From contig CAXBNN010000013.1 of the NCBI GenBank assembly GCA_963977135.1, positions 1-64,000 on the forward strand: a stretch of 64,000 nt of DNA. The letters run 5' to 3'. Source of the stretch: UBA2040 sp963977135 (lineage in GTDB: Bacteria; Bacteroidota; Bacteroidia; Flavobacteriales_D; Crocinitomicaceae). Below the pieces are notes generated by a model. That model made no database searches and was not told the origin of the DNA. It worked only from the letters and a program-made list of their open reading frames with translations. The translations under genes were made by a program, and so were the position numbers. Below, piece after piece: positions 9,119 to 18,064 of this stretch; the stretch's first letter is position 1; the number at the start of each line of letters is the position of its first letter.

Positions 9119-10318
9119 TTACTCGACTACAGCCTCTAACTCAGCTTTACTGAGTTTTATAGTTGCAACTCTGTTATAACTTCCCATCACGGTTACTCTT
9201 GTCAAAATCATCAAGCCGCCGTCTGCTGTCATTTCGAAATCACATGCTTTTAATGGAACACTTTGTCCCAGGTATTTGGTGCCTATTAGTTCACTTGATC
9301 CCTTTTGATAAAAACTTAATAAAAGCTGATTGCTTTTTGTGGTAGCTAAATAAACAACGTAATCCGAGCTTTGAATGGATACATTTTTAATCAAAACAGG
9401 ACTTTGAGCATCCAATTCTGCTTTTCCTTCAGCAGGAATTGATTCAACAATATCAATGGTATTAGGAGACAGGGTTGCACTTGGATTGAAATACAAATTT
9501 GAAAAAGAGAAACGCGCCAATGAGAATTGATTTCCACCCAAAGGTAATATTGCATTCACACCACCATCAAAAGCGGCGCCATTGTATACTCCTGAAAAAT
9601 TGAGGTTTGCATCCATAAAAACAGTGGAAAAACTGTAATTATTAAATCCGCTCATGACAATGTAATTATTTTCAGGTGTTACACTTAAAAAAAACGGAAA
9701 GCGCTTCCCTGTGAAATTCAAATGATCTACGATTTTGTCTTCTACATCAGTGTAGATAGGAACGCTTCCTGCATTTACAACTTGATCCATCGCACCACTT
9801 AATTGAAAAATACCTGTTCTATAAGACGAGCGTTCATAGGTTTGAATGAAAACTGCATTTTCGTTGTCGGCAACATATAAAGGATACTTAATTTGTTGAA
9901 ATTGTTGAAATTCAATGGCATTTTGACCATTTTCATCTACTTGCATCACGTAAGAAAATAATCCAACAGCATCCATACAAACAAAATACAAGTTGCCATT
10001 TCGTTCAACCAAATTTGGCACTGCATTGATGTATTTGGATGGTAAATCATATTCCCAAAGCAAATCACCTACTTTGTCGGTTTTCAGTAAATGAATGTTC
10101 CAGCCATTGTAAGCACTTAAAACCAAGTAACCTTCGTCACTCGCTCGCTGCATGCTCAACGGGAAATAATTTCTACTTCCATCTTGGTCATTGTAGACTT
10201 TAATAAAGGATTCTTCAGGTTTAAATTCGTCCTTTTTACACCCAGAGATTACTAAACCCAACGTGAGAATAATCACTAGAGTAAAGGCAAGTTTATATGA
10301 AATCGTTCTTTTTATCAT
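9119..10318 (-). CDS. Lipoprotein of unknown function, last gene of DUF1800/DUF1501 operon
   Basis: The start shows a lipoprotein signal: MIKRTISYKLAFTLVIILTL, then lipobox ISGC with KKDE after the Cys. The remaining ~370 residues are rich in short beta segments with repeated motifs such as GYLVLSAYNGWN, GGLMILTR and NNYIVMSGFN, which suggests a beta-propeller-like repeat fold (inference). The start codon overlaps the stop of the barrel gene by 4 bases, so the two are translationally coupled. Acidic residues after the lipidated Cys fit outer-membrane or surface targeting. I do not recognise a named family. Confidence 0.75.
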   Translation of the reverse strand: MIKRTISYKLAFTLVIILTLGLVISGCKKDEFKPEESFIKVYNDQDGSRNYFPLSMQRASDEGYLVLSAYNGWNIHLLKTDKVGDLLWEYDLPSKYINAVPNLVERNGNLYFVCMDAVGLFSYVMQVDENGQNAIEFQQFQQIKYPLYVADNENAVFIQTYERSSYRTGIFQLSGAMDQVVNAGSVPIYTDVEDKIVDHLNFTGKRFPFFLSVTPENNYIVMSGFNNYSFSTVFMDANLNFSGVYNGAAFDGGVNAILPLGGNQFSLARFSFSNLYFNPSATLSPNTIDIVESIPAEGKAELDAQSPVLIKNVSIQSSDYVVYLATTKSNQLLLSFYQKGSSELIGTKYLGQSVPLKACDFEMTADGGLMILTRVTVMGSYNRVATIKLSKAELEAVVE

Positions 10319-11175
10319 CTTCGATTATAATATCTTCTTTTTCTAAGAATATTCGCTGAAACCGTATTGCTTATAGCTAAAGAAACGGACAATTGAACAT
10401 TCAAATCACTCAATTTCATTTGATCTAAAACATCAAGATATTGCAATGAAAAACCGTTTATATCGCTATATCTGACTTCGTCATTCATGATTTTATAGAA
10501 TCCATATCTGAAATTACTCTCCAAACCGATGGTAATGAATTTGGTGTTATAACTAATGCCGATTCCTCCCATCAAACCCATGTTAAACTTCCGAGTGTAA
10601 TCTGTAATAGAAACTAATGACGATGATGAAAGCTGATTTTCAGTCTCTTCTCCATCAATCGTATTATCGTAATTAATTACTTTTTTTGCTTGGTGCCTGA
10701 AATCCATAAAAATGCCACCTTGTACAAATGGTTTTAATTGACCTTTTGTCATTTCCCATCTCGCCATTATTGGTAAGGTGAAATAAGAAATTTTTTGAAG
10801 ATGGTGCATTTCTCGAGTAAAATTTTGATTATTCACGGTGTCAGCCCAAGAGTAATTCGTGAAATAATTGAATCCCGAGGTTTGATAACCAAATCCCGTT
10901 TGAAGAGAAATGGTGTTCGAAAAGTTATAACTGTAACGAATGCCAAATTGAACACCTCTATTCTTGCCGAATTTGTCATAATCTTTATCAGTATTTACTT
11001 CCGGTGAAGTCAATACAGAATATCGATCGGTAATTTTCAGTAGTGAAAAATTGATTCCGCCTACCAATCCAAAATACGATTTCCCCTCTTTGTGAACGGT
11101 ATAATTTTGTCCAAAGGAATACTGTGAAAGCAAGCTAAAAAGTAAAATGTAAGATAGTTTTTTGTTCAACCTCAT
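10315..11175 (-). CDS. PorT-like outer-membrane beta-barrel protein
   Basis: A 286-residue protein with a signal peptide (KKLSYILLFSLLSQYSFGQ) and a mature chain of alternating amphipathic strands: FGLVGGINFSLL, GVQFGIRYSYNF, SLQTGFGYQTSGFNYF, KPFVQGGIFMDFRH, MGLMGGIGISYN. This matches the Bacteroidota 8-stranded PorT-like / OMP_b-brl_2 type. Its start overlaps the stop of the DUF1501 gene by 4 bases, and its stop overlaps the next start by 4, so it is firmly embedded in the operon. It may be the outer-membrane partner of the DUF1800/DUF1501 pair (inference). Confidence 0.82.
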   Translation of the reverse strand: MRLNKKLSYILLFSLLSQYSFGQNYTVHKEGKSYFGLVGGINFSLLKITDRYSVLTSPEVNTDKDYDKFGKNRGVQFGIRYSYNFSNTISLQTGFGYQTSGFNYFTNYSWADTVNNQNFTREMHHLQKISYFTLPIMARWEMTKGQLKPFVQGGIFMDFRHQAKKVINYDNTIDGEETENQLSSSSLVSITDYTRKFNMGLMGGIGISYNTKFITIGLESNFRYGFYKIMNDEVRYSDINGFSLQYLDVLDQMKLSDLNVQLSVSLAISNTVSANILRKRRYYNRR

Positions 11176-12815
11176 TTTTGTAAGATTACTTTTTTCGTTA
11201 TCGAAACATTATTTGTTTTTAAAGTAAAAATATACGTTCCACTTTGAAATTTTGAAAGATCAAAATCAACACTATGTTTTCCTTCATTTGTATTCGCATC
11301 AACTATTGTTGCTATAGATCGCCCAGTTAAATCCATTACTTGTATTTCAACGTGTCCAGCTTTGGCTAAATAATATTCAACAGTTGTTGAGGAAGAACTA
11401 GGATTTGGAAAACAATTCATCCATAAATTTTCCTTGAATATTTCCGTTGTGCTTAACTCTTTACATTGAATATAATCTACTCGGTTATCAATATAATCTT
11501 GAAAACGAACCTGATCAATGGCAGCATTTGATGCTTGAAACCAATCCTTTATCACCGAACTGAATACTTGTCGATAATCGTGTTGCATTGGTATATTACC
11601 ACTTAGTAAATTTGATAAATCAGGATTTTCGCCATAAACGCCAGGATTTAAGCATGTTCCAAAAACCAACATAGGCGCGGCATTTCCATGATCCGTTCCG
11701 TAACTTGCATTGGAAGCAGCTCGTCTACCAAACTCTGAATAAGTCATTGTCAATACTCGTTCAGCTAAGCCTTGATTTTGTAAATCGTCATAAAATGCTT
11801 TGACAGCAGAAGAAATGTGATACATTAATGCGGCGTGTTTTCCCATAGTAGTACTATTTGTTTCTACTTGGTTGGCATGCGTATCAAAACCACCGATTCT
11901 GCATAAAAAGACTTTTGTTCCAATTCCACCACTTAGCAAACGCGAAATGATTTTCAGTTGAGGAGCCAGAGGATTATGAAGTGATCCAGAAGGGGCAATG
12001 TAAGGATATAAGTCTGGATACACTGTTGAAGAATTTGAACCAGCGTTGTAAACATTTTTCAGGCGTTCTGCATAATTATTGGCCTGTAATTCCATTTGCA
12101 TAATGTATTCAATTTCATTCCCGGCATGCGTATCTGGAAAAATCGTTGGTGGATCAACACCTACACTATTTATTAGATCGTAAAAAGCAACAGGATCTTG
12201 AATGGACAGTCCAGCCGGTATTCCTTGGTCACGATGAAAAGCCAAAGAAACGCCAGTACCTATTTCTATTGCCAAAGGATCGGGATTGGTCGTATTCGGA
12301 TAGTTCGTAGGATATCCTGGGTAATAATGTTCCAAATATCTTCCCATCCAACCTGAACCTTCATATTGATCATAATCCACGCCCATTTGCCAAATGTCGC
12401 GACTTCGAAAATGTGATCCATTATTGTTTTCGTAGGAAACATTTTGAATAACGGCCATATGACCATTGTCGTACATAGCTTTTGAACCAGTCATATCAGG
12501 ATGCAATCCAACCTTTCTGTTGTCTGGAAGCGATAAGTCTAATGGTAAGTATTGTCTAGGACCAGTTTGTGGAATGGCAATATTCGGCCTTAAATTGTAA
12601 TAATTTCCGTATTGATCAATCGGAATAACCATGTTTAAACCATCGTTTCCTCCGTGTAATTCTATCAAAATTAAAACGCGGTTGTTCAAGCTTTTCGCGG
12701 CTATTTCTTTTAAAAAGCCATCGCCTTGAGCTGCGTGAAGTGGAACCCCATTTAATTTTAAGAACATGCCAGTACCCATTAGTGCAGACAATCGTGCAAA
12801 GTCTCTTCTATCCAT
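11172..12815 (-). CDS. DUF1501 protein with Tat-like signal and T9SS sorting domain
   Basis: DUF1501 proteins belong to the alkaline-phosphatase/sulfatase-like fold. Motifs visible here are ELHGGNDGLNMVIP (about residue 50), GGFDTHANQ (about 305), and SEFGRRAASN...GTDHGNAAPMLVFG. The N-terminus carries DRRDFARLS followed by a modest hydrophobic stretch, which resembles a twin-arginine signal. The C-terminal ~80 residues (NCFPNPSSSSTTVEYYL ... GTYIFTLKTNN ... KKVILQK) are a type A T9SS sorting domain. The protein therefore seems to cross the inner membrane folded and then leave through T9SS. It sits 10 bases downstream of the DUF1800 gene. The substrate is unknown. Confidence 0.88.
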   Translation of the reverse strand: MDRRDFARLSALMGTGMFLKLNGVPLHAAQGDGFLKEIAAKSLNNRVLILIELHGGNDGLNMVIPIDQYGNYYNLRPNIAIPQTGPRQYLPLDLSLPDNRKVGLHPDMTGSKAMYDNGHMAVIQNVSYENNNGSHFRSRDIWQMGVDYDQYEGSGWMGRYLEHYYPGYPTNYPNTTNPDPLAIEIGTGVSLAFHRDQGIPAGLSIQDPVAFYDLINSVGVDPPTIFPDTHAGNEIEYIMQMELQANNYAERLKNVYNAGSNSSTVYPDLYPYIAPSGSLHNPLAPQLKIISRLLSGGIGTKVFLCRIGGFDTHANQVETNSTTMGKHAALMYHISSAVKAFYDDLQNQGLAERVLTMTYSEFGRRAASNASYGTDHGNAAPMLVFGTCLNPGVYGENPDLSNLLSGNIPMQHDYRQVFSSVIKDWFQASNAAIDQVRFQDYIDNRVDYIQCKELSTTEIFKENLWMNCFPNPSSSSTTVEYYLAKAGHVEIQVMDLTGRSIATIVDANTNEGKHSVDFDLSKFQSGTYIFTLKTNNVSITKKVILQK

Positions 12816-12825
12816 AATTTCTAGA

Positions 12826-14472
12826 TTAATAGATTTGATATTCTGGTGATTGCATTAACGCTAATGCTAACTTCTCTAATTGAATACGAACATTGGTGTC
12901 GTTATTCGTATTAATATAATTATTCCATTCTGTCGACCAATTTGCGGCAGACAGTTGATCGAGCAATACATTATCTTTAAAGTAATCGAAACGGGCTGTT
13001 GTTAGAGTAATTGGAATCATCCAAGAAGTTAATTCTTGCATCAAGATTGTTGCGTTTGCCGCATTCGAACAATTGTCTTTTACAAACTGCACGAAATCTA
13101 GTTTCAATAAAACCGTACCTGTACCATTAGTAAAGCCATCAATCAGATATTCGATAAACTTATATCGATTCGCTAGGTAATTTGATGATATCCAGTAACG
13201 CTGAAAGTCGGGAACTTGAAAGTAAGCATCATAACCCGCGACATCGTAAGGCTCAAAAAAGTGCAAGCCTTGTGCTTCTAGTTGCTGTAATAGTTTACTA
13301 TATAAGGTATAGTGATTTTCTAAAGCTGTATTTTTATCTGGAACTGCCATTTCAAACAATCGAAGTGTACCGACAATTAAATCAATAGGTGATTTAATAA
13401 TGGCTCCGATATTATTGTCATTTGTTGGTGCAGAATCTAAATCATAAAAATGCTCACTAGCTAATAACACTTCCAAAACAGAGGTAATTTCAAAATTGTT
13501 TTGCTCCAAAATTGAGGCTAGGGGAGCTATGATGTCTGTTTCAATTTCTGCGGTAATATCGTAATAGACAAATTCACGGTAAATTCTACGGCAAATGTTT
13601 TTCGCTGTATGAGGTGAATTAAAAATCATATCTATTACATCATCCAATTCATCATATACTGACTGAATAGTTGTATTTCCACCAGAAGCATTTGCCGTTT
13701 GAATAAGTGTATTGTTGAAAGCGGCTGTAAATTGCTTGTTGGTTACATCGTGTTGAGACGAATTCGTTAAGCTTCCTTTTACCTTGCCCGTTGGTATGTT
13801 GGTAATTGGGTCAATTGTTTGATAAGTCGTATCAATTCCCCAGCCGGTTAGTGCTTTCGTTAAAGCTTTGACATCCGTTTCGGTAAAATTTGTATAATCT
13901 TCTGGACCAATTTGTGGGCCTTTCCCGACTGTAAACAGTTCTAAAAATTCACGTCCGAAGTTTTCTTGTGGAACACCTTTAACGTTTAGATTCCCATCTA
14001 AGTGAACCAGCATAGAATTGTCAATGCAAATTGCTTTTGCTAAATCTTTGTAATTGCCTATTGCATAAAAACGCAATAGGCGCAAATAGTCTAAGGAAAA
14101 CTGAGGTCTACTTTCTGCTCGAGAAATAATAAGTGGAAAATGGGTATGATAAAACCAAACCATTCTTTCCGTCAAGTTTGCTCCAGAAGCACGAATGTTG
14201 TCTATCCACCATCCACTGGTAAATTCACTTATCGTATCTGTATTACGATTTGGATCTATAGAATTTGGATAAACCCAGTCCGTTCCGTTTAAATAATCAA
14301 TTGGTAAATTGGGTGCAATTTGGGGCTGAATTAACTGTTGAAAAGCAGCTGCTGCCGTCAAAGTTGAAAAAATTTGGATATCTTGGATTTTAGGGCCAAA
14401 TGTTGCTCGCCGAAGAAGATGAGCTGCATTTTGGACTCCAAGTATCCCGGAAATAGGATTGAGAGATGCCAT
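12826..14472 (-). CDS. DUF1800 family protein
   Basis: The 548-residue protein begins NAAHLLRRATFGP, the conserved start of DUF1800, and contains further family landmarks: RMVWFYHTHFPL, NFGREFLELFTVGKG, DVKALTKALTGWG and the ICRRIYREFVYYD region. The family is almost always encoded next to DUF1501, as here. Its biochemical function is not established. No signal peptide is visible, whereas its DUF1501 partner has a Tat-like signal, so co-export as a folded complex is conceivable. It is first in a four-gene operon. Confidence 0.9.
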   Translation of the reverse strand: MASLNPISGILGVQNAAHLLRRATFGPKIQDIQIFSTLTAAAAFQQLIQPQIAPNLPIDYLNGTDWVYPNSIDPNRNTDTISEFTSGWWIDNIRASGANLTERMVWFYHTHFPLIISRAESRPQFSLDYLRLLRFYAIGNYKDLAKAICIDNSMLVHLDGNLNVKGVPQENFGREFLELFTVGKGPQIGPEDYTNFTETDVKALTKALTGWGIDTTYQTIDPITNIPTGKVKGSLTNSSQHDVTNKQFTAAFNNTLIQTANASGGNTTIQSVYDELDDVIDMIFNSPHTAKNICRRIYREFVYYDITAEIETDIIAPLASILEQNNFEITSVLEVLLASEHFYDLDSAPTNDNNIGAIIKSPIDLIVGTLRLFEMAVPDKNTALENHYTLYSKLLQQLEAQGLHFFEPYDVAGYDAYFQVPDFQRYWISSNYLANRYKFIEYLIDGFTNGTGTVLLKLDFVQFVKDNCSNAANATILMQELTSWMIPITLTTARFDYFKDNVLLDQLSAANWSTEWNNYINTNNDTNVRIQLEKLALALMQSPEYQIY

Positions 14473-14612
14473 TACAATGTTGTTTAAATCAAATATATAG
14501 CTTTTATATTAAGACATCAAATATAATTTTGGGTTGCCTTGTCAATAATAGTTTAATTCAATATTGAGAATCCCTATATGGAATATTTCCTTAGTATATT
14601 CAATATAAAGAA

Positions 14613-14978
14613 TTATCTCAAGCCCATCAACCGAACTTTCAGCTTCTCTAATCGGGCGATTAGTTCTGCGTGGTCGTGGGTAGAATTGGTGGTTGTTTTC
14701 TCGGCGTTATGCGAAACAGGATCAGCGCCTGCTTTCAAAGCTAATTTTGCTCCTTCAAGCGTATAGCCCTGCTCTTTAACCAAAATGTAAATCTTGTTAA
14801 AGTTTAGTATATCTTTCGGGGTGAAAAGGCGGTTGCCTTTCTTGTTTTTTTTGGGCTTAATCAATGTGAATTCTTTCTCCCAAAACCGTATTAGCGACGT
14901 GTTTACGTCAAACATATCAGCTACTTCGCCAATGCTGTAGTAGAGTTTTGTTAGTTGAATGTCAGTTATTTTACTCAA
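14613..14978 (-). CDS. MerR-family transcriptional regulator
   Basis: A 121-residue protein with an N-terminal winged-helix domain of the MerR type: YYSIGEVADMFDVNTSLIRFWEKEF (HTH, about residues 14-38), then the wing with RLFTPKDILNF, and a short C-terminal helix for dimerisation. No cysteine-rich metal site is present. The start is TTG at 14978; the next ATG would cut into the HTH. Proteins of this form are common in Bacteroidota with unknown effector. It is divergent from the NlpC/P60 gene, and only 48 bases separate the two start codons, so one could influence the other. Confidence 0.85.
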   Translation of the reverse strand: MSKITDIQLTKLYYSIGEVADMFDVNTSLIRFWEKEFTLIKPKKNKKGNRLFTPKDILNFNKIYILVKEQGYTLEGAKLALKAGADPVSHNAEKTTTNSTHDHAELIARLEKLKVRLMGLR

Positions 14979-15010
14979 TTGTATTAAACTTTGAGTTTCG
15001 AAAATAGTTA

Positions 15011-15018
15011 TAATTTTG
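15011..15018 (+). promoter_or_regulatory. TAATTTTG -7 box of NlpC/P60 gene
   Basis: This matches the Bacteroidota -7 consensus TAnnTTTG. A TTTG lies about 19 bases upstream. Only 8 bases separate the box from the ATG at 15027, so the transcript would have almost no leader. Confidence 0.6.
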
Positions 15019-15026
15019 CACTCTTC

Positions 15027-15713
15027 ATGAAAGTTAGGGTCGGTTTTCTTGTTTTTTTATCCATGCTGGTTTGTTCATTTACAAGTGTTCAAGCGCAAAA
15101 TGATACGATAAAAAAAAAGCAGACGGTAATTTTACCGATCTCTCCGGCTGCCATAAAAAAGGAGAAGCAAAGAATTGCCGATTCCATTGCCGTTGCTAAG
15201 CAAACGCCAAAAGTAAACGTAGAGAAAGTATTATTTCTATCGGCAGCAGAAACCGATTCGCTAAAGAGAGTAGAAGATTCTTTGGCTTTGGCGGAAAAAC
15301 GAAAAGCTAGTCCTGAAGTTGATAATCTGATAAAATTTGCAAAAACCTTTTTAGGCGTTCCCTATCGTTGGGGTGGAACTACTCCATCTGGATTCGATTG
15401 TTCTGGTTTCATATACTATATAATGGGAAACTTCGGTTTCAGTACTACGCGAACTAGTTACGGTTTAGCTGACATGGGCAGAATCGTAAAATTATCCGAT
15501 GCTCGTCCTGGTGATTTAATATTCTTTAAAGGTAGAAACGTGAATAGCACTCAAGTTGGACATGTTGGAATAGTTTCTGAAGTAAGCGATGAAGGCATCT
15601 TTGTTCTTCACGCATCATCAAGCAGGGGAGTCGTACTTGAAAATTTTAGCACAAGCCGTTATTTAATTCCACGCTACTTAAAGGTGAAGCGATTGGATTA
15701 CGGTGTTGAATAA
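15027..15713 (+). CDS. NlpC/P60 family peptidoglycan hydrolase
   Basis: A secreted cysteine peptidase predicted to cut the peptide stems of peptidoglycan. The sequence shows a signal peptide (MKVRVGFLVFLSMLVCSFTSVQAQ), a basic/alanine-rich linker to about residue 100, then the NlpC/P60 domain. The catalytic Cys is in GGTTPSGFDCSGF, the His in VGHVGIV, and the third polar residue is near FVLHASS. I take the ATG at 15027 because it starts the signal peptide; a TTG 36 bases upstream would add a non-signal-like extension that overlaps the promoter box. At 228 residues it is a normal length for a single-domain enzyme. Confidence 0.9.
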   Translation: MKVRVGFLVFLSMLVCSFTSVQAQNDTIKKKQTVILPISPAAIKKEKQRIADSIAVAKQTPKVNVEKVLFLSAAETDSLKRVEDSLALAEKRKASPEVDNLIKFAKTFLGVPYRWGGTTPSGFDCSGFIYYIMGNFGFSTTRTSYGLADMGRIVKLSDARPGDLIFFKGRNVNSTQVGHVGIVSEVSDEGIFVLHASSSRGVVLENFSTSRYLIPRYLKVKRLDYGVE

Positions 15714-15780
15714 GCTGTCGGCATTTGGCTTTTGGCGAGGCACTGCCAACAGACAAAGGCCAAAAGCCAACAGCAAAAAA
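15714..15780. repeat. Inverted iterated-word element (TTGGCTTTTGGC)
   Basis: TTGGCTTTTGGC (15725-15736) is followed by its exact complement GCCAAAAGCCAA (15759-15770). GCTGT/CAGC words flank the arms. The element begins directly at the stop codon of the NlpC gene. It may act as a terminator, but there is no U-run. It belongs to the class of intergenic iterated-word elements described in the findings. Confidence 0.7.
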
Positions 15781-15932
15781 AACCTGATAATAAACACTTT
15801 AAAATTTTATCAGAGACTTTCGAGGATAGGAAGTTTAATTTCCAAGAGATCTTTCGGTGCAATCCTTACGAATGAGTTCCGTTTAATTTTTAAATAAATT
15901 GCTACCTTTAATCGTTTATCAACCTATCTCAA

Positions 15933-16448
15933 ATGATAATGAAATATTCATTCGTCGTTATTGCTTCGGCACTTCTTTTACTTTCATGCGAATATGAAAA
16001 TGAGCATACTGAGATAAAGGATGTTAATTGGCAAAACAGAGCTGTTAACACAGTTATTCGTGATTCTTTAGAGGAAGGCGCCACATTTTTGTCTGTGTAC
16101 TCGCAAATTTACAGTCAAAACGAACATAGGAAACATGATTTAACTGCAACGATAAGTATGCGCAATACGAGTTCAAGGGATACAATTTATTTTGATCATG
16201 CCGAGTATTTTGATACGCATGGCAAATCAATACGTTCTTATTTTGAAAAAACGATTTATGTTGCGCCTTTGGAAACTGTTGAAATAGTAATCAATGAATC
16301 CGACCCAGCAGGTGGCACTGGCGGAAATTTTATTTTTGATTGGAAGAAAAAACCAGAAACTAGCGAACCTATATTCGATTGTGTAATGATTTCAACTTCA
16401 GGACAGCAAGGATTATCTTTTACCACCGAAGGAAAAAGGATAAAGTAA
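15933..16448 (+). CDS. Hypothetical lipoprotein
   Basis: A 171-residue protein with a clear lipoprotein signal: MKYSFVVIASALLLLSCEYENE (lipobox LLSC). The mature part reads TATISMRNTSSRDTIYFDHAEYFDTHGKSIRSYFEKTIYVAPLETVEIVI, which looks like one small beta-sandwich. This pattern resembles the DUF3124 family, a small conserved exported domain, but I offer that only as a tentative assignment. Two in-frame ATGs (15933 and 15939) are equally plausible. The next gene's TAATTTTG box overlaps its stop codon, so the two may be transcribed separately. Confidence 0.72.
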   Translation: MIMKYSFVVIASALLLLSCEYENEHTEIKDVNWQNRAVNTVIRDSLEEGATFLSVYSQIYSQNEHRKHDLTATISMRNTSSRDTIYFDHAEYFDTHGKSIRSYFEKTIYVAPLETVEIVINESDPAGGTGGNFIFDWKKKPETSEPIFDCVMISTSGQQGLSFTTEGKRIK

Positions 16449-16453
16449 TTTTG
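16446..16453 (+). promoter_or_regulatory. TAATTTTG box overlapping a stop codon
   Basis: The box uses the TAA stop of the preceding lipoprotein gene as its first three bases and lies 27 bases before the ATG of the VOC gene. It matches the Bacteroidota -7 consensus. Confidence 0.45.
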
Positions 16454-16480
16454 CAGAGGTTTTCTTAGATTTGGTAAACG

Positions 16481-17152
16481 ATGCAAATAAAGAAACTCAA
16501 ATTATTTACGACTAATATAATCGCCCAAAAGGAATTTTATTCTAAAGTTCTAGGTTTTAATATAAGTAGTGAAGACCATTTTTCAGTTTCTTTTAATGTT
16601 GGTCATTCTATTCTAGAATTTCAGTTAAGGGATAATTCAACACAATATCATTTCGCTTTTAACATTCCAAGTAATAAGGAAGAGGAAGCTTTACTTTGGT
16701 TGAAATCAAGAGTGAAAATTCTCAAAGATGGAAATAAGGAAATTCAAGATTTCGATTTTTGGAATGCGAAAGCCATTTATTTCTATGATGCAGACAATAA
16801 CATTGTTGAATTCATTTCGAGAAAAAATTTGAATAATTCGACACATGTCATATTTGATTCAAGCCAAGTTCTTGAAATTTGTGAAATTGGTATTCCGACC
16901 ATTAACATTGAAAAGCTTTATAAGCTAATTCATGAAAAAGCAGGTGTTCCAAAATTCAGTGGTGATATGGAGCGTTTTTGTGCGCAAGGAGATGAGAATG
17001 GATTATTTATCATTATAAACAAAACCATTAAGAAGTGGTTTCCAACAAATGAAGAAGCAATTCCCGCCGATTTTGAAATACTATTTGAGCAAGAAGGTTC
17101 CATTTATAATCTTACATATTCTAAAGAAGAGCTTTCATTAAAGTGTTATTGA
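16481..17152 (+). CDS. VOC (glyoxalase/dioxygenase-like) superfamily protein
   Basis: The first ~120 residues are a vicinal-oxygen-chelate half-module: LKLFTTNIIAQKEFYSKVLGF, then VGHSILEFQL, and FYDADNNIVEFISR. The second half (GIPTINIEKLYKLIHEKAGVPKF ... FEILFEQEG) looks like a diverged second module, giving the usual two-module layout in 223 residues. Metal ligands typical of the family (His and Glu) are only partly evident, so the catalytic activity is uncertain. It may be a dioxygenase-like or binding protein. Neighbours give no pathway hint. Confidence 0.75.
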   Translation: MQIKKLKLFTTNIIAQKEFYSKVLGFNISSEDHFSVSFNVGHSILEFQLRDNSTQYHFAFNIPSNKEEEALLWLKSRVKILKDGNKEIQDFDFWNAKAIYFYDADNNIVEFISRKNLNNSTHVIFDSSQVLEICEIGIPTINIEKLYKLIHEKAGVPKFSGDMERFCAQGDENGLFIIINKTIKKWFPTNEEAIPADFEILFEQEGSIYNLTYSKEELSLKCY

Positions 17153-17190
17153 TAATTAGATTCTAATTATATTGGGTCAATTTTAAATCC

Positions 17191-17982
17191 ATGTTTAGCG
17201 AAATCAAAGACGTTTCTAAAAAGATACTATTCCGAAGAGAATTCACTTTTCTTTCATTGGCTGGACTTTTTCTAGGTTCATTGACCATGCTCAATATTTT
17301 GGGCATTTCTCGTTTTATCGATCTGTCACATTGGTTGGGTATTTCAGATGAAAGTCCAATTCGATTTTCATTGGCGGTAGGTGTTTTGGCTTATCCAATT
17401 ACCTTTTTATGTACAGATTTTATATCAGAAATTTTTGGCCGACGGAGAGCAAATATGGTTGTTTGGGTAGGATTAGGATTAAATATTTGGGTGCTATTCA
17501 TTCTTTGGTTAGGAGGAAGTTTGAATCCACCCGTTGGACTGAATGATTCAGGTTTACTAGAAATTTCCATTGTGGATGGTAAAGCAAATGTTCCTTATGG
17601 CTATTCATTTTATCAAATGCGCTTTTATACTTTCGGCGCTACTTTCGCTTCTATGATTGCCTACATGGTAGCTCAATTTACGGATGTTCAAATATTTCAC
17701 TATTTCAAGAAAAAAACGAATGGTAAAAAACTATGGTTGCGTAACAATGCTTCCACAATGACAAGCCAATTAGTCGATTCAATTGCTGTAATTCTAATTA
17801 CCTATTATTATGCGAATGCTTTACCAATGAAGGCAGATGTTGCCGTTGGAACACAATTGTTTTTCTTCATACTGAGCTCCTATTTATTCAAAGTATTCTT
17901 CGCTTTATTGGATACAATACCTTTTTATTATGGAACTAAAGTTTTAAGGAAGTATCTCCAAGTGGAAGACGAAGTCAAATGA
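17191..17982 (+). CDS. Queuosine precursor transporter (YhhQ/VUT family)
   Basis: An inner-membrane transporter for 7-cyano- or 7-deazaguanine-type queuosine precursors. The 263-residue sequence has about six hydrophobic segments and the family motifs AYPITFLCTDFISEIFGRRRAN, AYMVAQFTDVQIFHYFKKKTNGKKLWLRNNASTM and SQLVDSIAVILITYYY. Length and motifs fit the family well. It stands alone; no queuosine biosynthesis gene is adjacent. Confidence 0.9.
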   Translation: MFSEIKDVSKKILFRREFTFLSLAGLFLGSLTMLNILGISRFIDLSHWLGISDESPIRFSLAVGVLAYPITFLCTDFISEIFGRRRANMVVWVGLGLNIWVLFILWLGGSLNPPVGLNDSGLLEISIVDGKANVPYGYSFYQMRFYTFGATFASMIAYMVAQFTDVQIFHYFKKKTNGKKLWLRNNASTMTSQLVDSIAVILITYYYANALPMKADVAVGTQLFFFILSSYLFKVFFALLDTIPFYYGTKVLRKYLQVEDEVK

Positions 17983-18064
17983 AAATGATATTTCTAGAAT
18001 TAACCGCCGATTGAGCGGAGTCGAAGGCGAAGGGTCAAAACGGCCCATACGGTCCATACTCCAA
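17983..18064. repeat. GAGTCGAAG-type element between convergent genes
   Basis: The gap holds TTGAGCGGAGTCGAAG (18011-18026), closely related to the CTGAGTGGTGTCGAAG arm of the inverted repeat at 37676-37733. A tandem word CGGCCCATA/CGGTCCATA follows. It lies between the convergent transporter genes. Confidence 0.55.

Noticed and set aside
15703..15897. 64-codon ORF after the NlpC gene
   Set aside because: It reads through the inverted iterated-word element and has no family likeness or promoter of its own.
15790..15900. Possible riboswitch before the lipoprotein gene (GAGACTTTCGAGGATAGG)
   Set aside because: I could not fit it to a known riboswitch or leader, and pairing is weak.
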